Assembly: GCF_028858535.1 (NCBI RefSeq)
Contig: NZ_JAPMOU010000007.1
Span: forward strand, 62,001 to 126,000
DNA from: Spartinivicinus poritis
GTDB taxonomy: Bacteria > Pseudomonadota > Gammaproteobacteria > Pseudomonadales > Zooshikellaceae
DNA length: 64,000 bases
Reading direction: 5' to 3'
Shown one piece after another: positions 1 to 8,215 of the stretch. Every line of letters starts with the position of its first letter. Position 1 is the first letter of the stretch. A program made the position numbers and the translations under genes. Below the pieces are notes generated by a model. It was not told where the DNA came from. It made no database searches and was given only the letters and a program-made list of their open reading frames with translations.

Positions 1-360
1 ACTAGACAACACTGATTTTATTTAAAATAAGTACTTACCAGCCTATCCCTTTCAATTTTGTAATTTAAATATCAAATAAAACCAGCAGTATCAACAACCA
101 ACAAATTGTCGATATACTACTTTTTAACACCTATAAAAAGATTTGACGATTAAAAAATTAAATTTTCGACAAAAGTATAAAAAACGAACGGCAGTACAAA
201 TATATTTTTATTAATTCATTTCTTTAGTAATGCCAGTAAATGCTTGAAAACCTCAGTATAAAAAATTTTATAAAACGACTAATCATCACCGTTAACAAGC
301 TATCATCTACTCCCTTTTTTTCGGTAAGATAGCGCTTCCCTTTGATAGATCGGAAGCTCT
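1..360. other. AT-rich upstream region, no gene seen
   Basis: No convincing open reading frame, RNA gene or repeat is visible here. The stretch is very AT-rich and presumably holds the promoter of the DedA/PAP2 gene that begins at 361; a GGAAG ribosome-binding site lies just before its ATG. No promoter hexamer pair stands out. Confidence 0.4.
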
Positions 361-1794
361 ATGGACCTTTCTGCCGTACAACCTCTACTTGACTGGTTAT
401 CTGCAAACCAACAGTGGCTTGCTATTGCAATCTTGCTGTTTGCCTTTTTTGAGTCTCTCGCTATAGTCGGAATTATTATACCAGGGGTTGCCTTACTTTA
501 TGGTGTAGCTGCTTTAGCTGGCAATCTGGAAATGAGTATCTGGCTAGTTCTTGGGTGTGGGTTTATAGGCGCTGTTCTAGGAGATGGTATTAGCTTTTTA
601 GTGGGCCATCATTATCACGAGCAAATTAAGCAACGTTGGCCGTTTAATCGTTACCCTACATTTATTGAACGTGGTGAATCCTTCTTCAACAAACATGGCG
701 GTAAAAGTATTGCAATTGGCCGTTTTGTTGGCCCCATCAGACCAGTAATTCCTCTGGTGGCAGGTATTTTGAACATGCCTGTTGGCCGTTTCCTATTAAT
801 CAATATTTGTTCGGCAGTCGCTTGGGCACCTGTCTATTTATTACCAGGTTATGTTTCAGGGCTTCTATTACAGGCTTCATTTGAGCTACCCCGATCCTTT
901 TACCTGGGGCTGACAATTATCACCTTAGGTATAGGTGTCATCTGTTGGCTAGTCAGCCAAACCACTCACCAACTCACAGCAAATCAGCGAGGCTACCAGT
1001 GGTTTGCCCAACATTTTGTTAACAAGCCCTGGTGGCAACGGTTTTGCTCCCCTCGACAACAAATCAACCATAGCTTTCCATTAGCAGACTTATTAGCCAG
1101 CATAGTTTGCGCAATTCTGTTCATTACGCTATTTATCACTATCACACAAAACTGGTGGGATGATATTAATCAGGGTTTACTCAGCTATTTTATTAATCTG
1201 CACCAACCATTAATTGATAATGCAGTAATTGGGATTACCTTACTGGGTGACACTCAGAATATTTTACTACTTACTGTATTCGCTGTGTGCTGGCTATGGT
1301 TTAGCCAGTATCGCGCTACTGCAATATACGTGGGTGGATGCATGATCACTGCCCAACTTATTACTTGGGGCCTTAAAGTCTCATTGGCCTGGCCTCGTCC
1401 CGATGTACTAATGCAACTACCAAGCCCCTACTCTTTTCCTAGCGGTCATACTACACTGCTCTCCACTTTAGCGTTAACTATTAGCTGTTTAGTTGCTACT
1501 GAGCAGCCCATAAAAAAACGTTGGTGGATTTACTTTCTAGGCATATTACCAGGCTGCTTGGTGGGCTTTAGTCGAGTTTACTTAGGTAGCCATTGGTTCA
1601 CTGATATTCTGGCTGGATTAATTCTTAGTATTATTATCACCGCACTAGCTCGGTTCTTTTATACACCTCACGACAAGACCAGCCTCCACACGAATTTTGC
1701 TTTATTTGTATTGCTAGCAGGTGTATTACTAATAAGCTCTGCTTATGTTGTGTTCACTTTCCCTGAAGCACAACAGCTTTATCTTCTTAAATAA
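361..1794 (+). CDS. DedA-family / PAP2 phosphatase fusion membrane protein
   Basis: Two membrane modules are fused. The N-terminal ~200 residues are a DedA (SNARE-associated, PF09335) domain with the FxGRFxGPxRPxxPxxAG signature. The C-terminal half is a PAP2 acid phosphatase domain with all three catalytic motifs: KVSLAWPRP, PSGHT and SRVYLGSHWFTD. Multiple hydrophobic segments span the 477 residues. DedA proteins act in lipid-carrier or phospholipid flipping, and PAP2 enzymes dephosphorylate lipid phosphates such as undecaprenyl pyrophosphate or phosphatidic acid, so recycling of an envelope lipid is the likely role (inference). The ATG at 361 has a GGAAG ribosome site. The gene converges with the LON-domain gene, with one base between them. 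Confidence 0.88.
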   Translation: MDLSAVQPLLDWLSANQQWLAIAILLFAFFESLAIVGIIIPGVALLYGVAALAGNLEMSIWLVLGCGFIGAVLGDGISFLVGHHYHEQIKQRWPFNRYPTFIERGESFFNKHGGKSIAIGRFVGPIRPVIPLVAGILNMPVGRFLLINICSAVAWAPVYLLPGYVSGLLLQASFELPRSFYLGLTIITLGIGVICWLVSQTTHQLTANQRGYQWFAQHFVNKPWWQRFCSPRQQINHSFPLADLLASIVCAILFITLFITITQNWWDDINQGLLSYFINLHQPLIDNAVIGITLLGDTQNILLLTVFAVCWLWFSQYRATAIYVGGCMITAQLITWGLKVSLAWPRPDVLMQLPSPYSFPSGHTTLLSTLALTISCLVATEQPIKKRWWIYFLGILPGCLVGFSRVYLGSHWFTDILAGLILSIIITALARFFYTPHDKTSLHTNFALFVLLAGVLLISSAYVVFTFPEAQQLYLLK

Positions 1795-1795
1795 G

Positions 1796-2383
1796 TTAAA
1801 CAGCAGCTTGGGCCATGTCATCCAGTAAATGGCTGATCTGTGCTAACCGCAGTAAAGGGTTATTGAGTTCCAGCAACAACTGTTTCTGTTGTAAGCTAAA
1901 GGGTAAATAGTTTGCTAGTTGCCAACCAACTATCAGTCCATTGTTCAGATTACTTGATACGTCTAGATCAGCCACCACAGGATGAGCCAGCAACGCTCCT
2001 AACACTTCGGCCAAACACTGATATTTTTTAGGTAATGATATCGACTGCTCAATAGGTAAAGGAGAAACTTCTGCCACCATTAAACCACTGCCTTCCAACC
2101 AGCTGGAGCCAATTACTACCTTGTCTTGCCCCATGACTGTTACCCCTAAAAGTCCATTAGGTAATTGGCCAAAATCCACTATTTGAGCTAGCGTCCCTAC
2201 GCAATAAACTTTAGGCATAATTGCTGCCTGGTGGGTAGATTTAACCAGCGCAATAACAAAACCACCCCCTGCTTTTAAGCTTTGTGACAGCATATCTAAA
2301 TAACGTGGTTCAAATATTTGTAATGGGAGTTTGCACTTAGGAAAGAGTACGGTATTGAGGGGAAAAATGGGGATTGACGCCAT
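1796..2383 (-). CDS. LON peptidase substrate-binding domain protein
   Basis: A 195-residue stand-alone LON N-terminal domain (PF02190) without the AAA+ or protease parts of Lon. The diagnostic start IPIFPLNTVLFPKCKLPLQI is followed by FEPRYLDM and a GTLAQI-type strand, typical of the family. Such proteins are widespread in Proteobacteria and their biochemical role is not settled; PUA-like binding of a peptide or other ligand is usually assumed. It lies upstream-to-downstream of ubiX on the same strand with about 100 bases between them, so co-transcription with mpl-ubiX is possible but not shown. Confidence 0.88.
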   Translation of the reverse strand: MASIPIFPLNTVLFPKCKLPLQIFEPRYLDMLSQSLKAGGGFVIALVKSTHQAAIMPKVYCVGTLAQIVDFGQLPNGLLGVTVMGQDKVVIGSSWLEGSGLMVAEVSPLPIEQSISLPKKYQCLAEVLGALLAHPVVADLDVSSNLNNGLIVGWQLANYLPFSLQQKQLLLELNNPLLRLAQISHLLDDMAQAAV

Positions 2384-2488
2384 CTGCTATGCTCCCTAAC
2401 CAAGTATTTGCAACCACTACTTAATAAGACCGCAGCCCGTTTGGTTTATTCTCAAACGTCAATCCACACCACTTATATGTATACTCAG

Positions 2489-3112
2489 TTACTCTCCCCA
2501 ACGGGGTAGCAACTGATGATCAATACCTAGTTGGTTTAAAATCCGAGCCACTACAAAATCCACCATATCATCAACTGACTGCGGCTTCTGATAAAACCCT
2601 GGGCTGGCTGGCAAAATGGTCACACCTAGCTGAGCCAGCTTTAACATGTGTTCTAAGTGAATGGCTGAATAAGGAGCTTCTCTTGGTACCAGAATCAGCT
2701 GGCGACGCTCTTTCAAAGCAACATCAGCCGCTCGCTCAATTAAGTTATTGCTGGCGCCTGTGGCAATAGCTGACAAGGTGCCTGTACTGCATGGGCAAAC
2801 CACCATTTGACTGGGGGCACCTGAGCCTGATGCGACTGGCGCCATCCACTGCTCACGACCAAACACCTGGATTTGCCCCTGTTTTGCCTGAAACTTTTGC
2901 TGAAAATGCTCTGCAAGCAAGTTCGGTTTACCAGGCAACTTCCAGTCTGTTTCAGTTGCCACGACCACTTGGGCAGCCTTGGAAATCATAAAAAATACTT
3001 GAACCTGGTGCTGCACTAATACTTCCAGCAGCCTTAAGCCATATTGAGCACCTGAAGCCCCCGTCATCGCTAAGGTGACTGTTTTTTTATACGTTGTACT
3101 CAGTTCGGTCAT
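2489..3112 (-). CDS. ubiX: flavin prenyltransferase UbiX
   Basis: The 207-residue protein has the UbiX/Pad1 flavoprotein fold, with TGASGAQYGLRLLE near the N terminus, the SGSGAP phosphate loop, the CPCSTGTLSAIATG segment and the REAPYSAIHLEHML region. UbiX joins dimethylallyl phosphate to reduced FMN to make prenylated FMN, the cofactor of the UbiD decarboxylase in ubiquinone synthesis. Its ATG overlaps the stop of mpl by four bases, indicating translational coupling. The mpl-ubiX pair is a common gammaproteobacterial arrangement. Confidence 0.95.
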   Translation of the reverse strand: MTELSTTYKKTVTLAMTGASGAQYGLRLLEVLVQHQVQVFFMISKAAQVVVATETDWKLPGKPNLLAEHFQQKFQAKQGQIQVFGREQWMAPVASGSGAPSQMVVCPCSTGTLSAIATGASNNLIERAADVALKERRQLILVPREAPYSAIHLEHMLKLAQLGVTILPASPGFYQKPQSVDDMVDFVVARILNQLGIDHQLLPRWGE

Positions 3113-4479
3113 TCTGCTATGGCCTTCGCTATTTGTTGGTGGATACCTTGAAAGCCACCATTACTCATAATAACCACATGACTACCTGGACCAACCTGGG
3201 CTTGTACTTGGTCAACAATCTCTGATACCTGTTCACAACACACAGCCTTGCCATTAGCTTGCGCTAAAGCAGCACTAAGATCCCACTCCATCCCCTGCGG
3301 TTGATACCAGAACACCAAATCAGCGGCTTGGGTAGACTCTACCAACTGTTGTTTATGTACTCCCATTTTCATAGTGTTAGAACGAGGCTCAATGACTGCA
3401 ATAATTTTTTCATTGCCCACACTGGCTCTTAAGCCCTCCAACGTGGTAGCAATTGCTGTGGGGTGGTGAGCAAAGTCATCATAGACTTGCACCCCATTTA
3501 CTTCTGCTATCAGCTCTAGTCGTCGTTTAATTCCTTCGAACTTGCACAGTGCCTTACTGGCTACTTCAGGCAACACCCCCACATGACGAGCAGCCGCAAT
3601 AGCAGCTAAACCATTCGCCATATTGTGGATGCCTCTTAACTCCCAGTTAACCTCACCTGCCAGTTGCCCATTAAGGTATACCTCAAAGTGACTGGCATCA
3701 GGCTTAATCAGCTGCACCTGCCAGCTGCCTTGCGAATCTGAAGAACCAGTTAAATTTAAGGTTTGTGTTGAAGTCCAGCAGCCTTTTTCTATCACTTGGT
3801 CAATGGCAGACTCTCCTTCAGGATAAATAACCAAACCATTGCCTGGCACCGTACGAATCAAATGATGAAACTGGGTTTGGATAGCGGCTAAATCAGGAAA
3901 AATATCAGCATGATCATACTCAAGATTGTTGATGATCAAGGTTCTTGGCTGATAGTGAACAAATTTGGAGCGCTTATCAAAGAAGGCGCTGTCATATTCA
4001 TCAGCTTCAACAACAAAAAACGAGCTTTCACCTAAACGGGCTGAATAGCCAAAGTTTTTAGGCACCCCACCAATCAAAAACCCTGGTGACATACCAGCAT
4101 ACTCAAGAATCCAGGCCAGCATGCTAGTAGTGGTGGTTTTACCATGAGTACCAGATACTGCTAACACCCAACGATTCTGCAGCAAGTGTTGAGCTAACCA
4201 TCCAGGACCTGATATATAGGGAATTCCAGTGTCTAACACGTATTCCACAGCAGGGTTGCCACGAGACATCGCATTACCAATCACTACCAAGTCAGGGGCT
4301 GGTGTCAGATGCTCAGGCAAATAGCCCTCTTTAACGTCTATGCCCTGCTCTGAGAGCTGAGTACTCATGGGCGGATAAACATGTTCATCAGACCCTGTTA
4401 CTTGATAGCCCAGCTCTTTTGCCAGTAAAGCTAAGCTACCCATAAATGTCCCACAAATACCTAAAATATGTATATGCAT
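3109..4479 (-). CDS. mpl: UDP-N-acetylmuramate:L-Ala-D-Glu-meso-DAP ligase (Mpl)
   Basis: A 456-residue Mur-ligase family enzyme. It opens with a Rossmann glycine motif (HIHILGICGTFMGSLA), has the ATP-binding loop GTHGKTTT near residues 110-117, the VEADEYDSAFFDKRSKF block typical of Mpl rather than MurC, and a C-terminal Mur_ligase_C domain (YDDFAHHPTAI). Mpl attaches recycled murein tripeptide to UDP-MurNAc in the cytoplasm, feeding peptidoglycan recycling. It is the first gene of a pair with ubiX, with a four-base overlap. The 380-base upstream region is shared with the divergent phosphofructokinase gene. Confidence 0.95.
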   Translation of the reverse strand: MHIHILGICGTFMGSLALLAKELGYQVTGSDEHVYPPMSTQLSEQGIDVKEGYLPEHLTPAPDLVVIGNAMSRGNPAVEYVLDTGIPYISGPGWLAQHLLQNRWVLAVSGTHGKTTTTSMLAWILEYAGMSPGFLIGGVPKNFGYSARLGESSFFVVEADEYDSAFFDKRSKFVHYQPRTLIINNLEYDHADIFPDLAAIQTQFHHLIRTVPGNGLVIYPEGESAIDQVIEKGCWTSTQTLNLTGSSDSQGSWQVQLIKPDASHFEVYLNGQLAGEVNWELRGIHNMANGLAAIAAARHVGVLPEVASKALCKFEGIKRRLELIAEVNGVQVYDDFAHHPTAIATTLEGLRASVGNEKIIAVIEPRSNTMKMGVHKQQLVESTQAADLVFWYQPQGMEWDLSAALAQANGKAVCCEQVSEIVDQVQAQVGPGSHVVIMSNGGFQGIHQQIAKAIAE

Positions 4480-4860
4480 AAGGGTTTTATCACCTGTGGT
4501 TATCTCGCGGTGTTAGACAACACATGAAGGGGGATTATTCAGCTAAGTATAAATCTTGTGCTAAATCCTATAAATAAGGGTGTTTAATCAAAGTAACCAA
4601 AATACAATTAAACAAAACTTGTTACCTTGATTCACCTGTGCAACTTTTAACCATGCAAAAAAAGTTAAATTGCTTTATCATTCGCCCCTTTGTGGAAACT
4701 GCCTCAGTTGAGAAGTGGCCACTCTACAAGTAAAGCAGCCGCAGCCTAGGACACTTGGGAGCTTAAAACGTTACTTTCTTCAAGAAAGACTCTTATATAA
4801 TAAAAACGTTATACAGTTTTAGATGCGGTGACAAGAACTCATAACTGGAGTTTTAATTAA
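4480..4860. other. divergent mpl / pfp intergenic region
   Basis: About 380 bases without a credible gene. It should hold promoters for mpl (leftward) and the phosphofructokinase gene (rightward). The inverted repeat CTTTCTTCAAGAAAG lies just upstream of a TATAAT box. A CTGGAG ribosome site precedes the ATG at 4861. No RNA element is recognised. Confidence 0.4.
4771..4801 (+). promoter_or_regulatory. candidate promoter of the phosphofructokinase gene
   Basis: A perfect TATAAT -10 box is at 4796-4801, about 60 bases before the start codon. The best -35 candidate is TTACTT at 4771-4776 (19-base spacing), which is weak. The CTTTCTTCAAGAAAG inverted repeat overlaps the spacer. Assignment rests on the -10 match only. 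Confidence 0.35.
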
Positions 4861-6126
4861 ATGGCAAAAAAAAATGCCTTTTACGCCCAGTCTGGTGGTG
4901 TAACGTCTGTTATCAACGCCACAGCTTGTGGCCTGATTGAAACCGCACGCCGCTATCCTGACTTAATCAATAATGTCTATGCAGGTCATAATGGGATTAT
5001 TGGCGCACTGACTGAAGACTTAATCGATACCAGTGCAGAAGACTCTGCTACTATTGCCGCACTTAAACATACACCTGGTGGTGCATTTGGCTCATGTCGT
5101 TACAAACTGAAAGACCTGGAGAGCAATCGTGCAGAATACGAACGATTGATTGAAGTCTTCCAAGCTCATGACATAGGTTATTTTTTCTACAACGGTGGTG
5201 GTGATTCTCAAGATACTGCTTATAAAGTCTCTCAAATCAGTGAAAAGATGGGTTATCCCATTACTTGTATCGGGATTCCTAAAACTATTGACAATGATCT
5301 GCCATTCACTGACACCTGCCCTGGCTTTGGCTCTGTTGCAAAATATGTAGCGATTTCTACCAAAGAAGCGGCTTTAGATATTCAATCTATGTGTAAGTCA
5401 TCCACTAAGGTGTTTATCTTAGAAGTCATGGGACGCCATGCTGGCTGGATTGCTGCTGCAGGTGGTCTTGCTGCTGAAAAAGCTGGTGATCCACCACATC
5501 TGATCTTATTCCCTGAAACCGCTTTTGATGAAACTAAGTTTCTAGCCAAAGTAGATGAGGCGGTTAAAGAGCACGGCTACTGCGTTATTGTTGCCTCAGA
5601 AGGCACCAGCCATGCGGATGGCTCGTTAATCTCAGCATCAACCACCGTAGTAGATGCTTTCGGTCACCAGCAGCTAGGTGGAATTGCCCCAGTACTAACC
5701 AAGCTAATCAAAGACAACTTAGGCTATAAATACCACTACGCAGTTTCTGATTATTTACAACGCGCCGCTCGACATATTTCGTCTAAGGTCGATGTTGAAC
5801 AAGCCTATGCTGTAGGTAAAGCTGCAGTTGAATTTGCCGTTAATGGTAAAAATGCTGTAATGCCTGTTATCCAGCGCGATAATCAAGCACCTTATCAATG
5901 GTCAATTGGTGAAGCCTGTTTAAGCCAAGTAGCTAATCAGGAAAAAATGATGCCTGCTGATTTTATCACTGAAGATGGCTTTGGCATTACCCAAGCTGCT
6001 CGCGATTATTTAGAGCCATTAATTCAAGGGGAAGACTATCCTCCTTATAAAGATGGCATGCCAGTATATGCTCGCTTAAAAATGGTGCCTGTCGTTAAGA
6101 AACTAAATACTGATTTTAAAGTATAA
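4861..6126 (+). CDS. pfp: pyrophosphate-dependent 6-phosphofructokinase
   Basis: A 421-residue phosphofructokinase interconverting fructose 6-phosphate and fructose 1,6-bisphosphate. The phosphoryl-donor residues point to PPi rather than ATP: the loop reads GGGDS at residues 112-116, with Asp115 where ATP enzymes carry Gly, and PKTIDND at 140-146 has Lys141 where ATP enzymes carry Gly. This Asp/Lys pair is the established mark of PPi-PFKs. Other motifs are PGGAFGSCR and MGRHAGWIAA. The reaction would be reversible, serving glycolysis and gluconeogenesis. The gene is monocistronic, with a strong terminator 20 bases downstream. Confidence 0.9.
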   Translation: MAKKNAFYAQSGGVTSVINATACGLIETARRYPDLINNVYAGHNGIIGALTEDLIDTSAEDSATIAALKHTPGGAFGSCRYKLKDLESNRAEYERLIEVFQAHDIGYFFYNGGGDSQDTAYKVSQISEKMGYPITCIGIPKTIDNDLPFTDTCPGFGSVAKYVAISTKEAALDIQSMCKSSTKVFILEVMGRHAGWIAAAGGLAAEKAGDPPHLILFPETAFDETKFLAKVDEAVKEHGYCVIVASEGTSHADGSLISASTTVVDAFGHQQLGGIAPVLTKLIKDNLGYKYHYAVSDYLQRAARHISSKVDVEQAYAVGKAAVEFAVNGKNAVMPVIQRDNQAPYQWSIGEACLSQVANQEKMMPADFITEDGFGITQAARDYLEPLIQGEDYPPYKDGMPVYARLKMVPVVKKLNTDFKV

Positions 6127-6145
6127 CGCCTAGTGTATAACACCT

Positions 6146-6180
6146 AATAAGTGGCGCACTGTCGCCACTTATTTTATTCT
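6146..6180 (+). terminator. intrinsic terminator after pfp
   Basis: A perfect 11-bp stem AATAAGTGGCG / CGCCACTTATT (6146-6156 and 6163-6173) with a six-base loop is followed by TTATTCT. It lies 20 bases after the phosphofructokinase stop codon. Confidence 0.85.
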
Positions 6181-6311
6181 TTTATGCCTCTCCCCCTAAA
6201 ACATACCTATTTAAAACCTTTACTCCACTTCTCAGCCTTACGACACCTTCTATAAGCAACTTTTCCCTACTTAGCCTACTATTATTTTAAAGTTTCAAGG
6301 ATGAAATAAGA

Positions 6312-7448
6312 ATGGAAAATAATAACTCACAACGTTCGTATGCGATTGATGCTTTTCGCGGTATTACTATTGCTTTTATGATCTTGGTTAATACACCTGG
6401 CAGCTGGTCTTATGTATATGCTCCATTAAAACATGCCGACTGGCATGGCTGCACACCCACTGATTTAGTATTTCCTTGTTTTTTATTTATCGTTGGTATT
6501 TCTATTTACTACTCATTTAAAAAGAAAAATAGCCAACAAGTTATTTATTATAAAATACTCAAACGCACAGTTATTATTTTTGGTATCGGTTTACTATTAC
6601 ATGGCTTCCCCTATTTTAATAAGAGCTTAGCTGATTTACGGATTATGGGGGTATTACAAAGAATCGCTTTAGTCTATTGCTTTAGTGCATTATTAATTCA
6701 ATGGTTAAAACCCAGGCAGCTAGTTATTGCTGCTTTGATTATTTTACTTGGATATTGGTTAGTTTTATGGGGCTTTGGAAGTAATACTCCTTATTCCATA
6801 GCAGGCCCTTACAGTTTGACAGGCAATATCGCTCGCGAGGTCGACCTATGGTTATTAGGTGCCAATCATATGTGGCAGATTAATAGAATACCTTTCGACC
6901 CAGAAGGCATTTTAAGCACTTTACCGGCTATCAGTACTTGCTTAATAGGCTATTTGACCGCTTATATAATTAATGAAAAGTCATTAACCAAGCCACAAAC
7001 CTGTTATTATCTATTGAGTAGTGGCATCCTGCTATCTTTATCAGGTTTGTTATGGAATAGCTATTTTCCTATTAATAAATACCTTTGGACAAGCTCCTAT
7101 GTGCTTTTTACTGCTGGAATAGCACAGGTTATCCTAGCTTTATTTATTATGGCCGTCGATATAAAAGCCTGGCTTAAGTCAGTCAGACCTCTCCTGATAT
7201 TTGGTGCAAACCCACTGCTCTCTTATATACTTGCCGATTTATGGGTGCGAGTTTTATTCTTTGTTATTCAAATAAAAGACGACCAGAGTCAAATAATATT
7301 TAATGGGTATCAAGCCTTTTATCAAATAGTTTTTGTTCCCCTAGCCGGCAACTGGAATGGTTCACTGCTGTTTGCTTGCTTTCATGTGCTTGCAGTGTGG
7401 GCAGTTATGCTGGTTTTCTATAAGAAACGGATTTTTTTTAAAGCTTAG
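6312..7448 (+). CDS. NagX-like multi-pass acyltransferase (DUF5009/HGSNAT type)
   Basis: A 378-residue integral membrane protein with about ten hydrophobic segments. The N terminus has the family signature YAIDAFRGITIAFMILVN, followed by DWHGCTPTDLVFPCFLFIVG, the conserved region of bacterial relatives of heparan-alpha-glucosaminide N-acetyltransferase (NagX, DUF5009). Relatives move acetyl groups across the membrane onto amino sugars, or are linked to GlcNAc/chitin use. No chitin genes are adjacent, so the substrate is unknown. The start ATG at 6312 follows an AAGGATGAAATAAGA segment. The next 770 bases lack a large gene. Confidence 0.8.
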   Translation: MENNNSQRSYAIDAFRGITIAFMILVNTPGSWSYVYAPLKHADWHGCTPTDLVFPCFLFIVGISIYYSFKKKNSQQVIYYKILKRTVIIFGIGLLLHGFPYFNKSLADLRIMGVLQRIALVYCFSALLIQWLKPRQLVIAALIILLGYWLVLWGFGSNTPYSIAGPYSLTGNIAREVDLWLLGANHMWQINRIPFDPEGILSTLPAISTCLIGYLTAYIINEKSLTKPQTCYYLLSSGILLSLSGLLWNSYFPINKYLWTSSYVLFTAGIAQVILALFIMAVDIKAWLKSVRPLLIFGANPLLSYILADLWVRVLFFVIQIKDDQSQIIFNGYQAFYQIVFVPLAGNWNGSLLFACFHVLAVWAVMLVFYKKRIFFKA

Positions 7449-7502
7449 GGATATACACGCTCCTTAGATACTCTTGAGCTGTGGGGATGTCTACTAAAAA
7501 CC

Positions 7503-7664
7503 CTAGTGGGCCATGTGCAAAATAAGGTAACAACTTCTTCCCTATTTATCTTCTGGCTGTGTTACTTTTTCTTGACGTAGACTCACTATGCCTGCAAAAA
7601 AGCGCCTTACCAGAAAATAAATGGCTTTGAAGACTGTTACCCAACTTTACGCATGGACCACTAG
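7503..7664. mobile_element. MITE-like element, copy 1
   Basis: A ~160-bp non-coding element bounded by imperfect terminal inverted repeats. The left end reads TAGTGGGCCATGTGCAAAAT and the right end is the complement of TAGTGGTCCATGCGTAAAGT. The TIR continues inward as GGTAAC / GTTACC. Each end abuts a TA dinucleotide, which would fit a TA target duplication as made by IS630/Tc1-mariner transposases. It carries no transposase. A second copy, largely identical along its length, is at 38078-38237, which makes the mobile-repeat reading strong. The transposase family is inferred only. Confidence 0.75.
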
Positions 7665-7721
7665 CCCAACAAGGCATCCTTATTTCGCACATTCATTTAG
7701 TTACAACGAACTCCCATACAA

Positions 7722-7739
7722 AAGTGATTGCAATCACTT
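7722..7739. promoter_or_regulatory. CRP/Vfr-like palindromic site
   Basis: AAGTGATTGCAATCACTT is a perfect 18-bp palindrome carrying GTGA-N6-TCAC, the core of CRP-family binding sites. It lies about 75 bases before the leader ORF of the EF-G paralogue, a suitable place for an activator. cAMP signalling is likely in this organism because cpdA is in the window. Binding itself is inferred. Confidence 0.5.
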
Positions 7740-7812
7740 AAACATTCTATTAACATCCCGCCTAATTATCAGAATGCAGTTTTAAACTTATTCAATCTAA
7801 ACAGACTTTGAA

Positions 7813-7944
7813 ATGAAATCATTACTCACACAAGCCAACTCAAGACTCACTTTGCATAGCTTAACTGCTGTGAAGCGTGCTGTGTGTTACGTAATGACAA
7901 CTGCTGCTAGCACTTTAATTATTAATAAACGATCGCCTTCTTAA
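7813..7944 (+). CDS. 43-residue candidate leader peptide
   Basis: The ORF begins ATG at 7813 and ends TAA at 7942-7944; its product starts MKSLLTQANSRLTLHSLTAV and ends NKRSPS. It resembles no leader known to me and has no run of a single amino acid of the trpL/hisL kind. A good Shine-Dalgarno is not obvious. The reasons to believe it are position and context: it ends 17 bases before an alternating hairpin set with an intrinsic terminator, upstream of a translation-factor gene. That is the layout of ribosome-dependent attenuators. It may simply be fortuitous. Confidence 0.4.
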   Translation: MKSLLTQANSRLTLHSLTAVKRAVCYVMTTAASTLIINKRSPS

Positions 7945-7960
7945 TTTATAAAGAATTCAA

Positions 7961-8017
7961 GGAGGCTTAGGCCTCCACAAAAACCCTGGTAGGCCTAACA
8001 ATCACCAGGGTTTTTTT
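7961..8017 (+). promoter_or_regulatory. transcription attenuator (protector / antiterminator / terminator)
   Basis: Three mutually exclusive pairings are visible. Hairpin 1 is GGAGGC (7961-7966) with GCCTCC (7971-7976). The terminator stem is AAAAACCCTGGT (7979-7990) with ACCAGGGTTTTT (8004-8015), followed by Ts to 8017. The terminator loop begins AGGCCTAA (7991-7998), the exact complement of TTAGGCCT (7967-7974) inside hairpin 1, so opening hairpin 1 lets an antiterminator form. It stands between the 43-codon ORF and the EF-G-like gene. The pairings are read directly; function is inferred. Confidence 0.7.
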
Positions 8018-8040
8018 ATGCCCTAAAGAAAGTGAACAAT

Positions 8041-8139
8041 ATGAAAACCTACGACAAGTTAATAGAAAAAATAGAGTACCGCCAGGGGTTCGTCCGCCTG
8101 TGCGACACTCTTGGCTGCGTGGGGTTAAGAATATTTTAG
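8041..8139 (+). CDS. 32-residue second candidate leader ORF
   Basis: ATG at 8041 to TAG at 8137-8139 encodes a short peptide beginning MKTYDKLIEKIEYRQG and ending LRIF. It begins 24 bases after the terminator T-run, with only weak purine-rich sequence upstream. The EF-G-like gene starts 76 bases after its stop. It could be a second regulatory ORF that controls access to the downstream ribosome site, or chance. Confidence 0.3.
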   Translation: MKTYDKLIEKIEYRQGFVRLCDTLGCVGLRIF

Positions 8140-8159
8140 CCTCACTCTGAATCCCACAG

Positions 8160-8190
8160 GCAAATGGTTGGGAGTTTAATTCCCATTTGC
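8160..8190 (+). promoter_or_regulatory. hairpin in the translation-initiation leader
   Basis: GCAAATGG (8160-8167) pairs perfectly with CCATTTGC (8183-8190). The 15-base loop includes GGGA and TTCCC, which could extend the structure. No T-run follows, so it is not a terminator. It ends 25 bases before the start codon at 8216, whose ribosome site (AAAGAG) is weak. A role in translational control is inferred. Confidence 0.45.
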
Positions 8191-8215
8191 TAGGTATTCG
8201 AAAAAAGAGTCTAAA

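Larger units (their letters stand above)
7449..8215. other. 767-base regulatory and repeat region before the EF-G paralogue
   Basis: This stretch holds, in order, the MITE copy (7503-7664), a perfect 18-bp CRP-like palindrome (7722-7739), a 43-codon ORF (7813-7944), an antiterminator/terminator hairpin set (7961-8017), a 32-codon ORF (8041-8139) and a further hairpin (8160-8190) just before the start of the EF-G-like gene. The arrangement reads as a long regulated leader. Confidence 0.6.
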
